Source: Gorsachius magnificus
Taxonomy: Eukaryota; Chordata; Aves; Pelecaniformes; Ardeidae
NCBI GenBank assembly: GCA_034008185.1
Contig: CM067086.1
Span: forward strand, 11,408,507 to 11,472,506
Direction: 5' to 3'
Length of the DNA: 64,000 nucleotides
Below are positions 1 through 13,276 of the stretch, in pieces. Below the pieces are notes generated by a model that searched no databases, had not been told where the DNA came from, and was given only the letters and a program-made list of their open reading frames with translations. The stretch's first letter is position 1. Each line of letters starts with the position of its first letter. The position numbers and the translations under genes were made by a program.

Positions 1-610
1 CATCATGGGAAAGGCCATGGCAACACAAACACTTGCTTTGCCAGAACACATTTATACTGGATGGGTGGGTAGTTCAGATGGCCATGAACACTTAATAAAG
101 CTCATTTTTCTAGTAATTCCCTGAGGCACTTTCTTAAAAAAAAAAAAACTATTATAGAGAGACAGGCATTTCAGTGGAAACTTGGGACTTGAAACAAATA
201 TGATTACCTTTTTTTCACAATTTTTCCCTGTCACCTTAGCAATCTAGGGAAGGCAATTTCGAGTCTAAATAAATTGGATCGCATTATGCCTTTTCAACTC
301 CTCAGTCTTATTTTTGCATCCAAAATCCCAATAACAGCCTGTAGCACATTTACGTTCCTGCATTCTTGCCTCTGTTTTGTTGGGTACACAGTATTCCTTC
401 TTTTTTTTCCCCCTTCTCTCTCCCTTTGGTAATATAACCATTCTGCATTTTTCCAGATTTGGACAAACAGAAATGTTTTCTGCCCCCAGTTAGTGTTTAA
501 ACAACAACCAAAAAGGATCTCTGGCCTTCAGGCATTAATTTAAAACATTAAACTGAATGCAGAAAGAAGTAATATGAAATCTAGGATGAGGAAGTCAAAG
601 CTGTCTAAGA
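1..610. other. Non-coding flank, nothing recognised
   Basis: AT-rich sequence with a short A tract (137-148). No gene, RNA or repeat is recognised; short open frames have no coding character. Confidence 0.6.
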
Positions 611-930
611 AATTTCACAGATTCACAGCATTTAAGGCCAGGATGAACCAACAGATCTCTTGGTTTGACTCCTGTTTGTCAAGGCCATTCAATTTTACCC
701 ATTTATTACTATAATGAGATCCACAACTTGTTCAACTGAAGTATTGCTTCCAGAAAAGTACACTGCTTTGAAGTGAGAACATCAGGAGCTAGAAAATTGA
801 CAACTTCCCTGACACTGATTAATCATGCACACTGTTAAAAAGCATGCCTAACGTCTCATTTGAATTTGCTGGCTTCACCTTACTGCCCATTGCTCTCATT
901 TTTCCCTCTTTTTACAATACTGGAGAGCAC
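611..930 (-). mobile_element. Old CR1-type LINE 3' end (reverse orientation)
   Basis: Read on the minus strand, the segment follows the 3' region of old amniote CR1 elements of the kind abundant in turtles and crocodilians: a GAAGCCAGCAAATTCAAATG block, TTTTTAACAGTG, GATTAATC, CTTCCAGAAG-type and GTCAAACC...CTGGCCTT stretches, ending in degenerate TGAATCTGTGA octamers. It is highly diverged compared with the 47-kb copy. Recognised from remembered consensus, not a search, and its edges are approximate. Confidence 0.6.
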
Positions 931-3900
931 TTACGTCCCAATAACTTCACACAGAGAAATTATTTGTGAACTCATCTACTCACCCTTGGTCCATAGATCT
1001 GTTCAAACTGCACCAATATATGCTCCCCAAACAGCTGTGCTGGATTTCACTCCACTTGGAGCAGTAAGGTTTTCTTAATAGGCTACAGCATTACCTTGTC
1101 CATCAGCCTTCACGGTACATACACTTCCTGGACACAGGTTCTCTGTTCCCCCTTCACAGAAATAGGCCCAACAACTGATCTGTCTCCAGTTTTCAGAATC
1201 CCAAGGGAACCCAAGGCACTCTCTGCAAAACTACAGTTGGAATTACAATTTACACCTTAGGAAGTACCTAAGGTGGAAGCTATACACACTATAACACACA
1301 TTGCATGTATTTTTAAAACATTACTGCTATTCATCTGGATAACCCAAGAAATACAATGTGTATTTTCTTGACATATCCTAAATCACTTGTTACAAGTAGA
1401 TACCATATCCTCTGGAATTATCCAGAACCCTTCTCTGAATGCGCTAGGCAGAGTCTCTCCTGTCCAGCTCACTTCCTCAGATCTCACTTTCTACAGCTAA
1501 CACAGACCTCCTGTCCCATGTTTTCAGTTGCATCCTATATAAAAAAATCCTTTCATTTCTTTCTCTAGTTTTATGTGCTTGAGCCTTTTCCGCTTTATAG
1601 ACCCATTTATAGCACTTGGCTTCTTTGGGTTTTTTTGTTGAAGTTTCATTCCCCTGCAGAAACATTTGGAGTCAAAGATTCATCTAAACTCCTTGACTAA
1701 TTGTTTGGTCAGACTATAAGATTTAAAACAAAGGACTCCCTTTTATTCCTAATCTCAGAAGAAAGGCTTTCTGAACAAATGTGGATACACATTCATACAC
1801 AGGCATTAAAAACACACCTAAACATTAAAAAACAGGCAAAAGTTTCCATTACATAGATAACATTCCCTCAATTATTACAACTAGAATTAATTATATTGTT
1901 TTATCAAGTTAATCTTTTATCAGCTCCTGAATTATGAAAATAAAAAGAAGCAATGCTTCTGTAAAATCACTTTAGCTCCTGATCCTGCAAGGATGTGCAA
2001 AACCTGTCCATGAATTGTGTGGGCTAGGGGCACACCATCTCAGACAGTATCTCAGGGCAGGTCTGGTAGGGGTGACTCTGACCCTATTCTGTTCTTCTTG
2101 GCTCTTGTTGCACAGCACAGGTCCTTGTCGTTTCACCTGCTCCACAGCTCATGCCATACATGTGGAAACAACATACTTTTCCTTCAAACTATCACAGTAT
2201 TTAAGTCTGCTAGAAAGACAGAAGCATCTGCCACGGGGAGGGAAACAAACAGCAAGTTGTTTTGTACTATTTAAAACAGAAAAAACAGTTCTTTTAAAAG
2301 ATACTCAGACTGAAATGTCACAGAGTTGGGCTTTGACATATTGTGAATAAATGAAGCAAGTAATGAAAAGGCTGGCAGAACAAACATGGGCATGCAATGG
2401 AGAAAATATTGTCTTGGCATTGGGACCTATGTGAGGGATGTGCAAAGTCACTCTGCAGAGAAGGCCAAATTCCATGTTTAATGACTGCTTGTCTAAATTT
2501 AGGATTATATGATACACTTAATCTACAGCAAGATGCGCACTGGTATCAGTGGGGTACTGGCATTAAGATCAAAGGGATAAACTATCCTTTTGTACTGTGG
2601 TAGCTAACTCAGGCTTACTACCATGATTGTTTCACAGTTGAGGAAACATTCCCATCTTGACTTTATTTCTGCACTTTTATTTTCTTCTTTACAGTTTCCC
2701 TTTTGTTGCTATTAATTCCCTTTCAGTACCCTTTTCTGTCTTTTTCTTCCCTTCCCTCCAAGTTTTCCTCCCTGTAATAATTCCTCTTTCTTGTCATGCT
2801 TAATTCTAATTGCCTCCAATCAAAAAGTTTTGCTAAGCAGTCCAAATCATGCCATTACATTTCAGAGTTAACTGTTCAAAGACAACTAACGTCATTTTAT
2901 TTCTAGAGTCCTGAAGAAAATGCTGCAAAAGTTTACAGTGAGTTCATGTTTAGAATATTGTAATGGATTTTTTTTTCTCCAGGGAAAGTGATGGGTGTAA
3001 CCACTGTAGCATAAGCTATTCCACAATAGTTGCTCTTAAATAACTAGTTACAGCTTTTAGAATAGCTCAGAAATAGTTTATGCCATGAGAGCTGTAGCAG
3101 TCAATTTCCTTGTGTAGACAAAAGCTTTTGTAAACAGGACAGCTTGGCACATGTTCTACTTCAATGTAAGCCAATGCTGCAGAAACTGGATATATCTTGG
3201 GTTTGTGCTGTATATCAGCTGGAGAAAATGGAAACACTCCACAGACTCAGGTCTTTTCCTGTCTCTGTTTTCTATGAACCACATTGTTGGCTCTTCTCTG
3301 TCCCTAATTGTTGTATTATGATCTTTCTGGCCTCCAGCTCTTTGTTCTAATGATTAAACAAGACTAAAATTTTTTTGAGGTCATAGTGATGATAGTTCCT
3401 TTGAAGGGATTTAGTAAACAGAATACAGCAGCAATGCACTGTGATATTATCACAATCTTAATTTTGACTTTTGGCAATATTATCACTGAAGAAATTCTAA
3501 CTGTTTTTAAAAACTTTAATTATATAGTGGGCAGAAGAATGACCAATAATAAGCAAAATATGTTTATAAAGCCGTTTATAAAGACTCACTCAGTTTCCTT
3601 TCCTGAGCACGCTGGGCAATTATTAAAAGGAGTACAGCTGTTAAGTGTTTCTTTAAAGGACAGCATTCTTATTACATAGTCCCTCCTGTCTAAGATGGCG
3701 ATACAGAAGTAGCTTCCAAAATAACGAATATAATTCTGCCTCACTCTGAGATGCCTCGGAAGCAACTGATTTTTAGTAATTACTATTGGCCACATCGGAT
3801 TCAACTCTTGAGCATGGTTGACTACAGCATTCTTAGGAATCTATGTGGACATCAAAAGAAACCATTTTTATGACAGAGTTTGCTTCTTCTCATGGACTAT

Positions 3901-4591
3901 AAAGAATCTTAGAACACCAGCTTAGATTTAGACAACTATCTTTCAAACATGTAAAGTTAGGTCAGATAAATTCCCATGTGCAAAGCCCATTCTACCTTTG
4001 AATTACACATGTGCTAGATTGCTAAATGGACGTTAGGATTTAAATGAGTCACTGCTTGCTGCCTAAGAAAACCATAGTATTAGACCAGACAGAAAAAAAA
4101 AAAAAAATAGAGAAAAAGAAGGAGAATGATTATGGGACAATGACTTCTGACATGGACTTGGGAAGAGGTGGTTTGTCTGAGAAACATCAGTGGCTCTTCC
4201 TGGTGTGACAACTTTTGTCCTCTGTCTTACATCTCGCATGGCAGCAGAAGCTGTGAGGTTGGCTCAGTCATGGTTCCAGCTCTGCTTTGACCCCAGTCTT
4301 TTCTCTATAGGGCAGCAAAATTCTGTTTTGCCTGTTTGTTGAGTAGTCATTAATTGATCTGCACTCACCTCCATAGGTTACATTAGGAGAACAAAGCCAG
4401 CCCAACTATTTAGACAATAACTATAAAAATCATGTTCCTTTTTCTCTAAAAATTATCCATAGAGGCAGAAAATGACAATATGAATATGTAATAAGAGAAA
4501 TGACCGTGGACAACAAATGTTGAGCAATTGTATCAGAGCTTACCATGGGAAATGATGAGAAAAAATCAGTGTAAATTGTGTGCATGTCTGT

Positions 4592-4618
4592 TGTGTGTGT
4601 GCGTACACGCATGCATGT
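4592..4618. repeat. 27-base alternating purine-pyrimidine tract
   Basis: TG repeat followed by GCGTACACGCATGCATG, alternating strictly over 27 bases. Confidence 0.85.
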
Positions 4619-6907
4619 TGATTACCAGGGAGGGAGATAACAGCCATTGAAGCTTGTTGCAGCATTTTGAGAAAAAAGTAACAAACCTGCAATGTGGCCT
4701 CTTCCCAGCTTTCTGACCAACTCCAGAGCACTGCATTGAGTTTGATATGCCAGCCTGTCAAAAAGACAGTTCACAGAAGGAAGGCCGCACTACAGAAAAC
4801 AATTGATTAAGTATACACCCTGAAGCAGCAGGCAACGAAGCAGCACAGGTATCTGAAGGGTTTAAATACCAAGAAGAAATGAAAATATATAACTAAAAAT
4901 GATAACATGAAAGTGGTTGGGGCTAAATGTCAGAGAAAACTTTTTGGCTAGTCTTGAATGTCTCTAGTGAAGTAAGAGAAATCTCCACATACAATTGTAA
5001 CACTGTTAATTCTACTCTCAATAGCTATAAAGTTTCTAAGAGACAAGAACTGTCAGGGATTAATATGAAAGACTATCAGCCGTTTTCCCTCTCTGACTGC
5101 TGAGATCGCACCTAGACCTTGCACGAGTCTGAAACACACGAAACTGTACATTTTTAATTTAAACACTAGGTGGCTCTGTTGGCTTTTTTAAGTACAGCAT
5201 TTCCCGAGCCTGAACGAGTTTTGCAAGTAGATACGAATCAGAGAGAAGTGCTCCACTGACAGTCATTATGGACTATGTAACTTTTTCTAGAAGAGCCTCT
5301 ATTGTGAATGATCACAAGCAAACACAGATTCCATTTAAAAAGAAAAAAAAAATAAAAAGGAATTGTCTTCAGCCTTTGCCCAACTTGGAACTGATAGCCA
5401 GTGCAAAGGGCAAAAAGGCCTTGGCTTTTAGTTTCTCCCCTGTGTTTTACCGAATTTTCAGTTATTTGTGCCCACGGGGTGCCTGTGGATGGAAAGATGA
5501 AGGCTGTGGATTCTGGCCCCATGCATGGAGAAAGTTGGCAAAAGTGGTTTTAAGTTGTTGATATGCTCTTCTAATTCTTGAACTACTTCACACCTGTTTG
5601 TGTCCTACTGGCACGAGAAAAATTATATCCTTTTTGTCTTAAGCTGGTAACTTAAGTAACAAGTAACTCAAGGCATGGCTAAGGCAGCTATGGATCCCTA
5701 AGTCATGTAAGCACCCCTTCCTTCCCACAACGCTGCAAAATGCTGAAAAATTTTCCTGAGGAATTATCCTTGGATTTATTTCTTCCAAAGTGATCCCAGA
5801 GCTGGCTGGGCTGACTGTCAGTCATATAGATTCTTTTCAGAATAAGGGACCCAAACCAGCCTGAACTGAGGGGAAAGTGGTTTCCACATTATCAATCAGC
5901 AAAATTAATAACTAATTTCATTTGGGACTGTGAAAACATTTTATATGTCTTTCAGAGGTGTTGCAGATCTACAACCCTTTCTTCTCTAGTCTTTAGCCAC
6001 AATTGGCATACTTCCTCATGTCAGAATAAAAAAGGATGCATCTTTTTCTTAGCCACCTTGCAACTATCACCCTGGACATGGCTGTAATTGTTAAGCCTTT
6101 AAAACTTTTTTGCTCCAATCTCTATTGACTGTCTGAATCTCAAAGAGATTTGTCTGTGTTTGAGCTACTCCCTGTGGAAATTACTTCTTTTCAGCTGCAT
6201 GATCTAGCAAAGAGTTTATTATGTACAGACACCCTCCCCACAAACCCTCTGTCTTTCAATGGTAACACAATATGCCTGAGCACATTCCTTTGGCTCAATA
6301 GTGCAATGCTGTGACCTGTCTAAGCATCAGTTAGTGGATGTCTTTGCAGTGTACTGGGTGCAGACATGAGCTTACACTGGCTGTAGTCTTAACCACCAAA
6401 AGCTGAGAGCTCCAAGAGCTGTGCTATATCTGGTCATACAATTTTTGGATCAAAGCTGGCTCACATCCCCCTGGCTCACAGTGCACATGAAGCTGTAGAA
6501 CAAGCTCGCTACCATAGGATGTTGTGGACACCAAAATAGACATGGTTAAAAATGGAACTGGACTTATTCTTGGAAGACATTCACTGACTGATGACAATCA
6601 GTTAGGATAGTCCAGATTCCACCTCCAGTTCATAAAGATTATAAAGCAATACAGAGCAATAGGAGAATGATTGCTCTATCTTTGACACCATCTAACTATC
6701 TACTAATGTTTTTGTTCATACTGGATTTTCCTTATAGGGCTGGCTGGGCATTAGCAACAAATGAAAAAGGAAGGTGTATGGTCAAAAATGTGTAAGTAGA
6801 GAACCAGAGCAAAACCTTGAGTAGAGCAACCCTGTACACCAATCCTTCAAGGTATCCACAGAATTCAAGACCCTTCCAGGGAGAAAAAAGGCTAAAGGAG
6901 AGGGGGG

Positions 6908-6970
6908 AAAAAAACAACATAAAACCAACCAACCAAAAAAATCTAATCATCCCCCCACCCCTCACCCCCA
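6908..6970. repeat. A/C-rich low-complexity tract with C runs
   Basis: AACCAACCAACC-type repeats then CCCCCCACCCCTCACCCCC; the minus strand has three long G runs close together. Confidence 0.8.
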
Positions 6971-9900
6971 ATTTATCAGGGGCACTAAATCAGAAAGGAA
7001 AAGTATGTAAGAGTTGCAGGATCAAAAATTAGTACAGAGGGAATTGAGTGAGGCATCAAGCACAGAAGCCCTGACAGCACCTACTACTTTGTGAAAGTAT
7101 CCCAAGTGCAGACCACCTGATGATGGTCTGCCTGCACATGAAAGGACAACAGAACAGAAATAGACCCCACAATCTCTGGGATCTCTCCTAATGTCTGCTA
7201 GAGTCACAGTACTGAGCTATGGGGCTCTTTTGTCTAGCCCTGATGGCACCTAAGTGACTTGGAAATCTCTCTTTGCACACAGACATTGGATTTGGGTCCT
7301 CTGGTTGTAGCAGCAGATGAAACATAAAGCTTGAGATACAGAAATTGATTTCCTTTTGTCTGTACTGGATTATGTTGGCTCTGTGCAATAATTATGAATT
7401 GGTAAAGTCTTTCTTAGACACCCAGAAAAGTGCACAAATATGACTTAGATTTGTGTGCTGTTTTTTTTGACTAGAAGGGCATTTCCTCCTGGTTAAGGAA
7501 GAGATGCGAGTTTCACAAAAAATTGCCTGAGTGAAAAGTACCACAGCAGCAAACAAGTCATGAAGTCACTTTGGAACCAGAGAGAGGTGCATCTCTAATA
7601 ATGCTGCTTTTCCCTCCTTTTAATTTATATGCACTAATGGCACAAATAAAGAAGTCTCTGATAGGAACGAATGGTTACGTGAGGTGAAACCTGCATTCCT
7701 TGTGTAACTGCTGTTTCCATCATGCCAGCGTGGCCACAGCTGCAGGGAGGGTGGTGAGCTGCCACCTTGGCCCCCTGCAGCCAGTGGTGCCATGGACCTT
7801 GCCTTGGCCTCACTCAGGCGGGAGAGAGTAGCGGAACGTAGGGTGCATCCTGGTGTCAGACGGGGCAGGCTCATGTTGCCCTCCTGGCAAACTGAGGTTA
7901 CAAAAAATAAAATTTGTTATTTTCCCACTGCCTATAGAGTAGAAAAAAATTATGGGAAGTTTCACAAGCTGTAGATTCCCATACCTAATATATTAGATGA
8001 GCTTTATGGAAAGAAGACAGGGGCTCTCTAAGTAATTTTGCATATAAGCATAAGCCTAGCTATAACATTTTTTACTCAGGCAGGATAGATAATAAAGCAA
8101 TTCCCACCCGGATGAAAGTTTAAGTTTCTACATGAAAATAAGGATATTTTGGGTTGGATTTCTCGCCAACTATGCCTGCTTAGCACTACACAAGCAACAC
8201 AGAGAAAGTTTATTTGGGCTGTAAACAGCCACTAGAAATTCCTGTGTACAAATGACCTCCCAGCTTTGGAGGATGCAGAGTTTCACTCACACTTGTACAA
8301 GGAGAGACTTGAAAAATACACTTGTAAAACAAAGAGAAGATGGGGGATATTCTGGGGACAGGGAAGACTGCAGTTCAGCAACATCTAGCCCTGAGTTTAT
8401 TTAAGGCTATATAACGTTTGTATAAAGTTATATCTAAACTGTATCTTGCATTTCCCAGTTTATGGGCAGTTATGTGCTCCACCTGCATCACACAGATATC
8501 TGTTCTTCAGGAATGAAACTTCTGACTTGAGGGCCAAATAATCCAGATGCAAACCCTTGTCACTGATCATCACAAAAACCTTAATGGTCATCTAACAGTA
8601 GTACAAACAAAAAACTGAGTATAACTTAATGAAACTATTTGCATTTCCACTGCAAACATAATACATAAACCAATTCCAAATATACAGTTTAGATTCCAGT
8701 ACTGTTTTTTTCAGAAATCAAATAATTCAGAATATTCTTTATTTTAGGGGTTTCCAAAGTAAACCAGAGAGTTCCCCTTTGTGAGCTGTAATTAAACTCT
8801 TTCATTATTTATCACGCACTGACAGCATCTAATTTATTAGACTGTTGCTTGTTGAATATTTTATTTTATGTGCATTCTGAGCAAATAAAATTCCTCTGAA
8901 AACAAAGCTGAGTAAAACAGTATTGTCCATCAGAGTGGTGGTTAAAAAGTATTTCATCTGCCTATCACATAACAGATGTGAAATGTCACTTTCAGAAAAT
9001 TCTCCTTTTTATAAATCAAATTAAAGGTCTTTCAGTTCTACATACAGGTTTGTCTAATACAGTCAGATCTCTCCTTCTTAGAACAGTTCCAGAATTTCAG
9101 ATAAATTATGTATCATGTCAGAGCACAGCAGTCTTGCATCAAGGGTAAATACTTGCAAAGTCCAAGCTAAACAGGTTTGAGATAAACTGGTTTTAAACTA
9201 GCATTTTTACATGGCTGTTGTGACAAAGCAAGGCAGTTAGTACATGCCAGCAAAGAATTTGCCAACTGGCTGGAAAGAAAGCTTTCCAAATATCTGAATG
9301 ACATCTTACAATCCCAAACACACCAAAGCATCCCATCTTGCTTGTAAACCTTTCTTGTGCAACAAAGTATTACAGTATATTCCATTTATAAACTCATGGA
9401 AAACGTCTGTTATGTTATTTCAGACTCAGATTATTAGGACCGTACAGATACTTTCCTAGTTTATTTTTAAAGCAGTGACTGAACAGTCACATCCTTTTGT
9501 AATTTCTATAGTTCCCACTTCCATTTCAGTTTTTAAACAGCCATATTTATATTTAGCCAGATTTATATTTGCATACTATATGTATTTTATTTTATAATTA
9601 TATGCTACAGGACAATTATACTCGCAGGTATCCTTTCAGAAAGGAGAACGTCATTGGACTGAAAAAACCCAAGAAACAGGATTCCAAACCTACTATCAGT
9701 TCTAATGTCAGTGCCAGTCATTTTCAAAACATTTTGCATTTTATATAAGCATAGTTGTATCTTGTATATACATATTCCAAACACCACAACTATCCAAGAC
9801 GGAGTTTATAAAAAGTTGGCCTAATCAAAGTTTCTCCTCTTTGTTGCCCCTCTCCACATGCCTTCTGGAATGGCCTTGAGTAGTCCCCAAAACAGAGAAA

Positions 9901-12726
9901 ATTTGCTGCTTATATTTAGTGTAGGAACCAAACTTCTAGATTTACAAATTCTAGTTTAATTCAGTAATGAGAAAGACCCAATCATCTGTATCAAGAGTCC
10001 TTAACTGGGTCTAATTCAAATACAGGTCTGAACACTCATATGCTAAATTAATTTCTACAAGCTTTTTGAAAAGCAGAGGATAAGAAAGATGATGCTTTTG
10101 GTTTGCTGACTTTATAAACCAGACAGATATGATCTGCTTTGTATCATTTCAATCACTCAGTGGGATAATTGTCTCCCTTTTTGAATGATTATAATTTTCA
10201 TCTATTGTTTTTGTTTAAAAAGTTGAATCTTTCTTCCTTTCTAGTAGATAATATTTGATAATGCAATTCAATTATGTTTCACACTTGGCACAAACCTCCC
10301 CTCCAGCTTTTAGAGATTACTTTATTTAACCGTGTTTTTTTGCTGTTGGAATATCAGTTACTCTTCAGTAAGTAAACACATGTGTGTCAAGCATATCCTT
10401 AATTGAACTGACTGAAGGTCAGAAAAGCGAGTACTAGATCTAATATTGCTTGGATGCCACTAACGGGTACGTTATAGATTGAAATACTTCATTTGATCCA
10501 TTACTTGTTTTGTTGTTATCAATATCACAGTCAGTATTTATGAATCTATTTAAAAAAAAAGAATTCAAAATCCATTAGCTTTTAAGGCACTGTTCAAATG
10601 AAAGCAGTACATTGTAACAACTGAAACAATTTCAAGTGAGAATGAGAGGCCATTTTCTAATTTTGATGAAGATGCATTCCAGCTTTAATCATCTCCCAGA
10701 CAGGATTTTTCTGTTTCTAAAAATAAGTATTAATAATACAGGTGTATATTTAGGATTTTCTTTATTTTATTCCATTCCTTAGTAGATGTTGACATGCAAG
10801 CAAGTCTTTAAAACTTTTATTGCATTTCCTTTTGTTAAAATAGACTGACTGCAAAAGACCAGTCCAAATACTGTGTACACTAGAATAGTCATGAGTTTAC
10901 TACTGTCACCAAAAGAATAATCACTAAAGTAGGACTTAATGCAAGTTGAAGGCATATTAGAAATACAGAATTTAAAAAATAATATAAAGAATTGTAATCA
11001 GTTGTAACTTTGTGGTAAAAGGAAGGGGATAACTTTTTCCTGTATAAGAATATTAAAAAAATAAAAAGAACTATTTTTACACAGTGCAAAATTTACCTGA
11101 GAGAACTACTGCTTGCTACACAGAAGTGAACCAAAACCCAGATGGCTTCAGAAAGTACTGACATTTTGCAAGAGGAATCAGAACATTTAAAATAACTCTG
11201 GAGATGCTTGCACTACTTCCAATACAGTGTATAAAAGTCTAATGTATGCACAAACTGGACTGGCAGAAAGACTCCTTCATGGGCCAGATGGCAAGTGTTG
11301 ACTGACATCACTGGGGTGTTTGAAGTCTGAATGCAAAGTTTAATGCTTTATGCTTTGCAGGTGCTAATGGAAGCATAGAATATTGACTGCTGTAAATAGG
11401 TTATTTCATTGTTGTCAGTTTAGTGTTACTTCCATTTCCCAAAGATACACATGAATTGTTCATTATGAGAGTAGAGGTGGGACACGAAACTGGGCCCACT
11501 GATCAAATGTATGTTCTGAACAGAGCTTGTAAAATAACTGATCATAGTAATTGCTTCTGCAAAATGTGGGAGAACTTTAAGTATTTTCTTGTTAATTTAT
11601 TACCATTACCCTATTCTTGCAATCCATCCTGATGTTATTACAGATCTTGCAATAGTTATTTTCTTAATGCTTCATTTACTATAGATGCATTTACTAAGTT
11701 ATGATCTCAGTTTGCCTTTAAAAATTTCCAACTTGTTACAAAAGGAAAGCTCATTTAAATAGTCATGGTCACCTAGAACAAGTATCCTATGTCCTTATTG
11801 ATTTGTACTTCAGTGCTTGTAGAACCTTTTTCTTTGCTAAGGCATCTTTAAGGCCTTCCTTATGTGTGCATTCTCTGGCTTTCATAAAATGTGAACTCAC
11901 ACTGCAACATTTTCTTCACTTGGAGCATACAGAGCTGCCTGTTTCCATGAAAGAAAGCTGTAGAAGCTTGGTTATCTTTCAGACCGTTAATTTTTTTCAT
12001 TGGGTTGGTAGAAAGCCAGCAATAACACAAGGGTGAACTCTTCCAGGCTTTTGCATCCCATAGTTAAAAAAGAGATTACATCAAGTGTGGATGCAAGACT
12101 AATTTGCTGCACTGAGAAGAGGAATCCAAGAAGCCATGGGCTACCTCAGTCAAACAGGCAGGGCACAATTATGGCTAGAGGGCCACTAAGGAGCCCAAAC
12201 TGCTAGGCAAACCCTGTGATGGGAAGCAGGCAAGTTTGGGCAAGTTCAGACATGTGGTTAGGAGAAGGACTTGGGGAACAGGAGAAAGGAAGCAGGACTC
12301 ACAGATCAGCAATCAACGGGTGTACTGAATGGCCAGCAGCAACAGGTGTCCTTTACTCATATATCATGTGGGCAGGGCAACCATGAGTCAGACTTACAGA
12401 CACTTACAGTATGTAGTTTCCTGGGTGACAGATGGCTTGTCTGGGTGTAGCCTGGCAGCTGATGAAGACATTCAGAGTTGCTGTGGGAGAAACATGCACA
12501 CACAGCATAAGCCTTTTTTCCAAGCTAAGAAACAATGTATTTTTTTTTAGTAGCAGTAGTATGACTTTAAAATATTTTTTTTAATGATTTTGGATGGCTG
12601 ACTTGTTTTCAAATACTTTGGATTGGTACATGTCTCATACAACAGCTGTGGCCATAATCCTTAGCTTGTTTACGAGCACATGAAGGTGATAGTGTTGATA
12701 CTAGCTTAAGAGTCAAAATAACTGGT

Positions 12727-12790
12727 CTTTGCAACTTCGGCTTGCAAACTTTTGCAACTCTTCTTTGCGACTCAAACTTTGCGTGGCAAC
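12727..12790. repeat. Irregular TTTGCAACT repeats
   Basis: Five related copies of a TTGCAAC/TTTGCGAC core within 64 bases, spaced about 9 to 15 bases apart. Confidence 0.6.
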
Positions 12791-13253
12791 CTACTTTCTT
12801 TTAATTTCCTTTTCTTCACCAGTGTAAAGTAAAGGAATTTCTGAAGCCAGAAATCCCTGAGGTTTATGAATGGAGCACTTCTTCATTTAGCAAGTTGGGA
12901 GGACATCGGAGGGACAGCACACTTGCCACAGAACTACCCGATCCCTCACATGTTTTGGGACATGTACCTTTACTCTGCTTGTCTTTTTACACAGAGGATG
13001 TTGTTCTACAGCCACTATGTTCCCAGCGCTTCCTGCACCGTAAAGATACTTTTATATTTAAATGTCTTCAGATTAGACTTCAAGTATTCTAACCCAAATT
13101 TACCATAAACATCCCTAAACCTTTCAGCTTCAGGGCCTGGAATCTCTCAAAATAAGGTTATTTTTTTTAATACATTAAGATCCTCATTCCTGCTGAGTCA
13201 TGCTTGTTTTGACCTTCAGTTATTTGTCTTGAGCTCTACCTGGTAAGGTTTCA

Positions 13254-13276
13254 GGTTTGGTTTGGTTTGGTTTGGG
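13254..13276. repeat. TTTGG short tandem repeat
   Basis: About four GGTTT units ending in GGG, 150 bases before the CpG island. Confidence 0.85.

Noticed and set aside
7620..7974. Overlapping plus and minus frames in a small GC-richer patch, considered as an alternative AMPD3 first exon
   Set aside because: No donor in a phase that joins exon 2 after an in-frame ATG could be supported.
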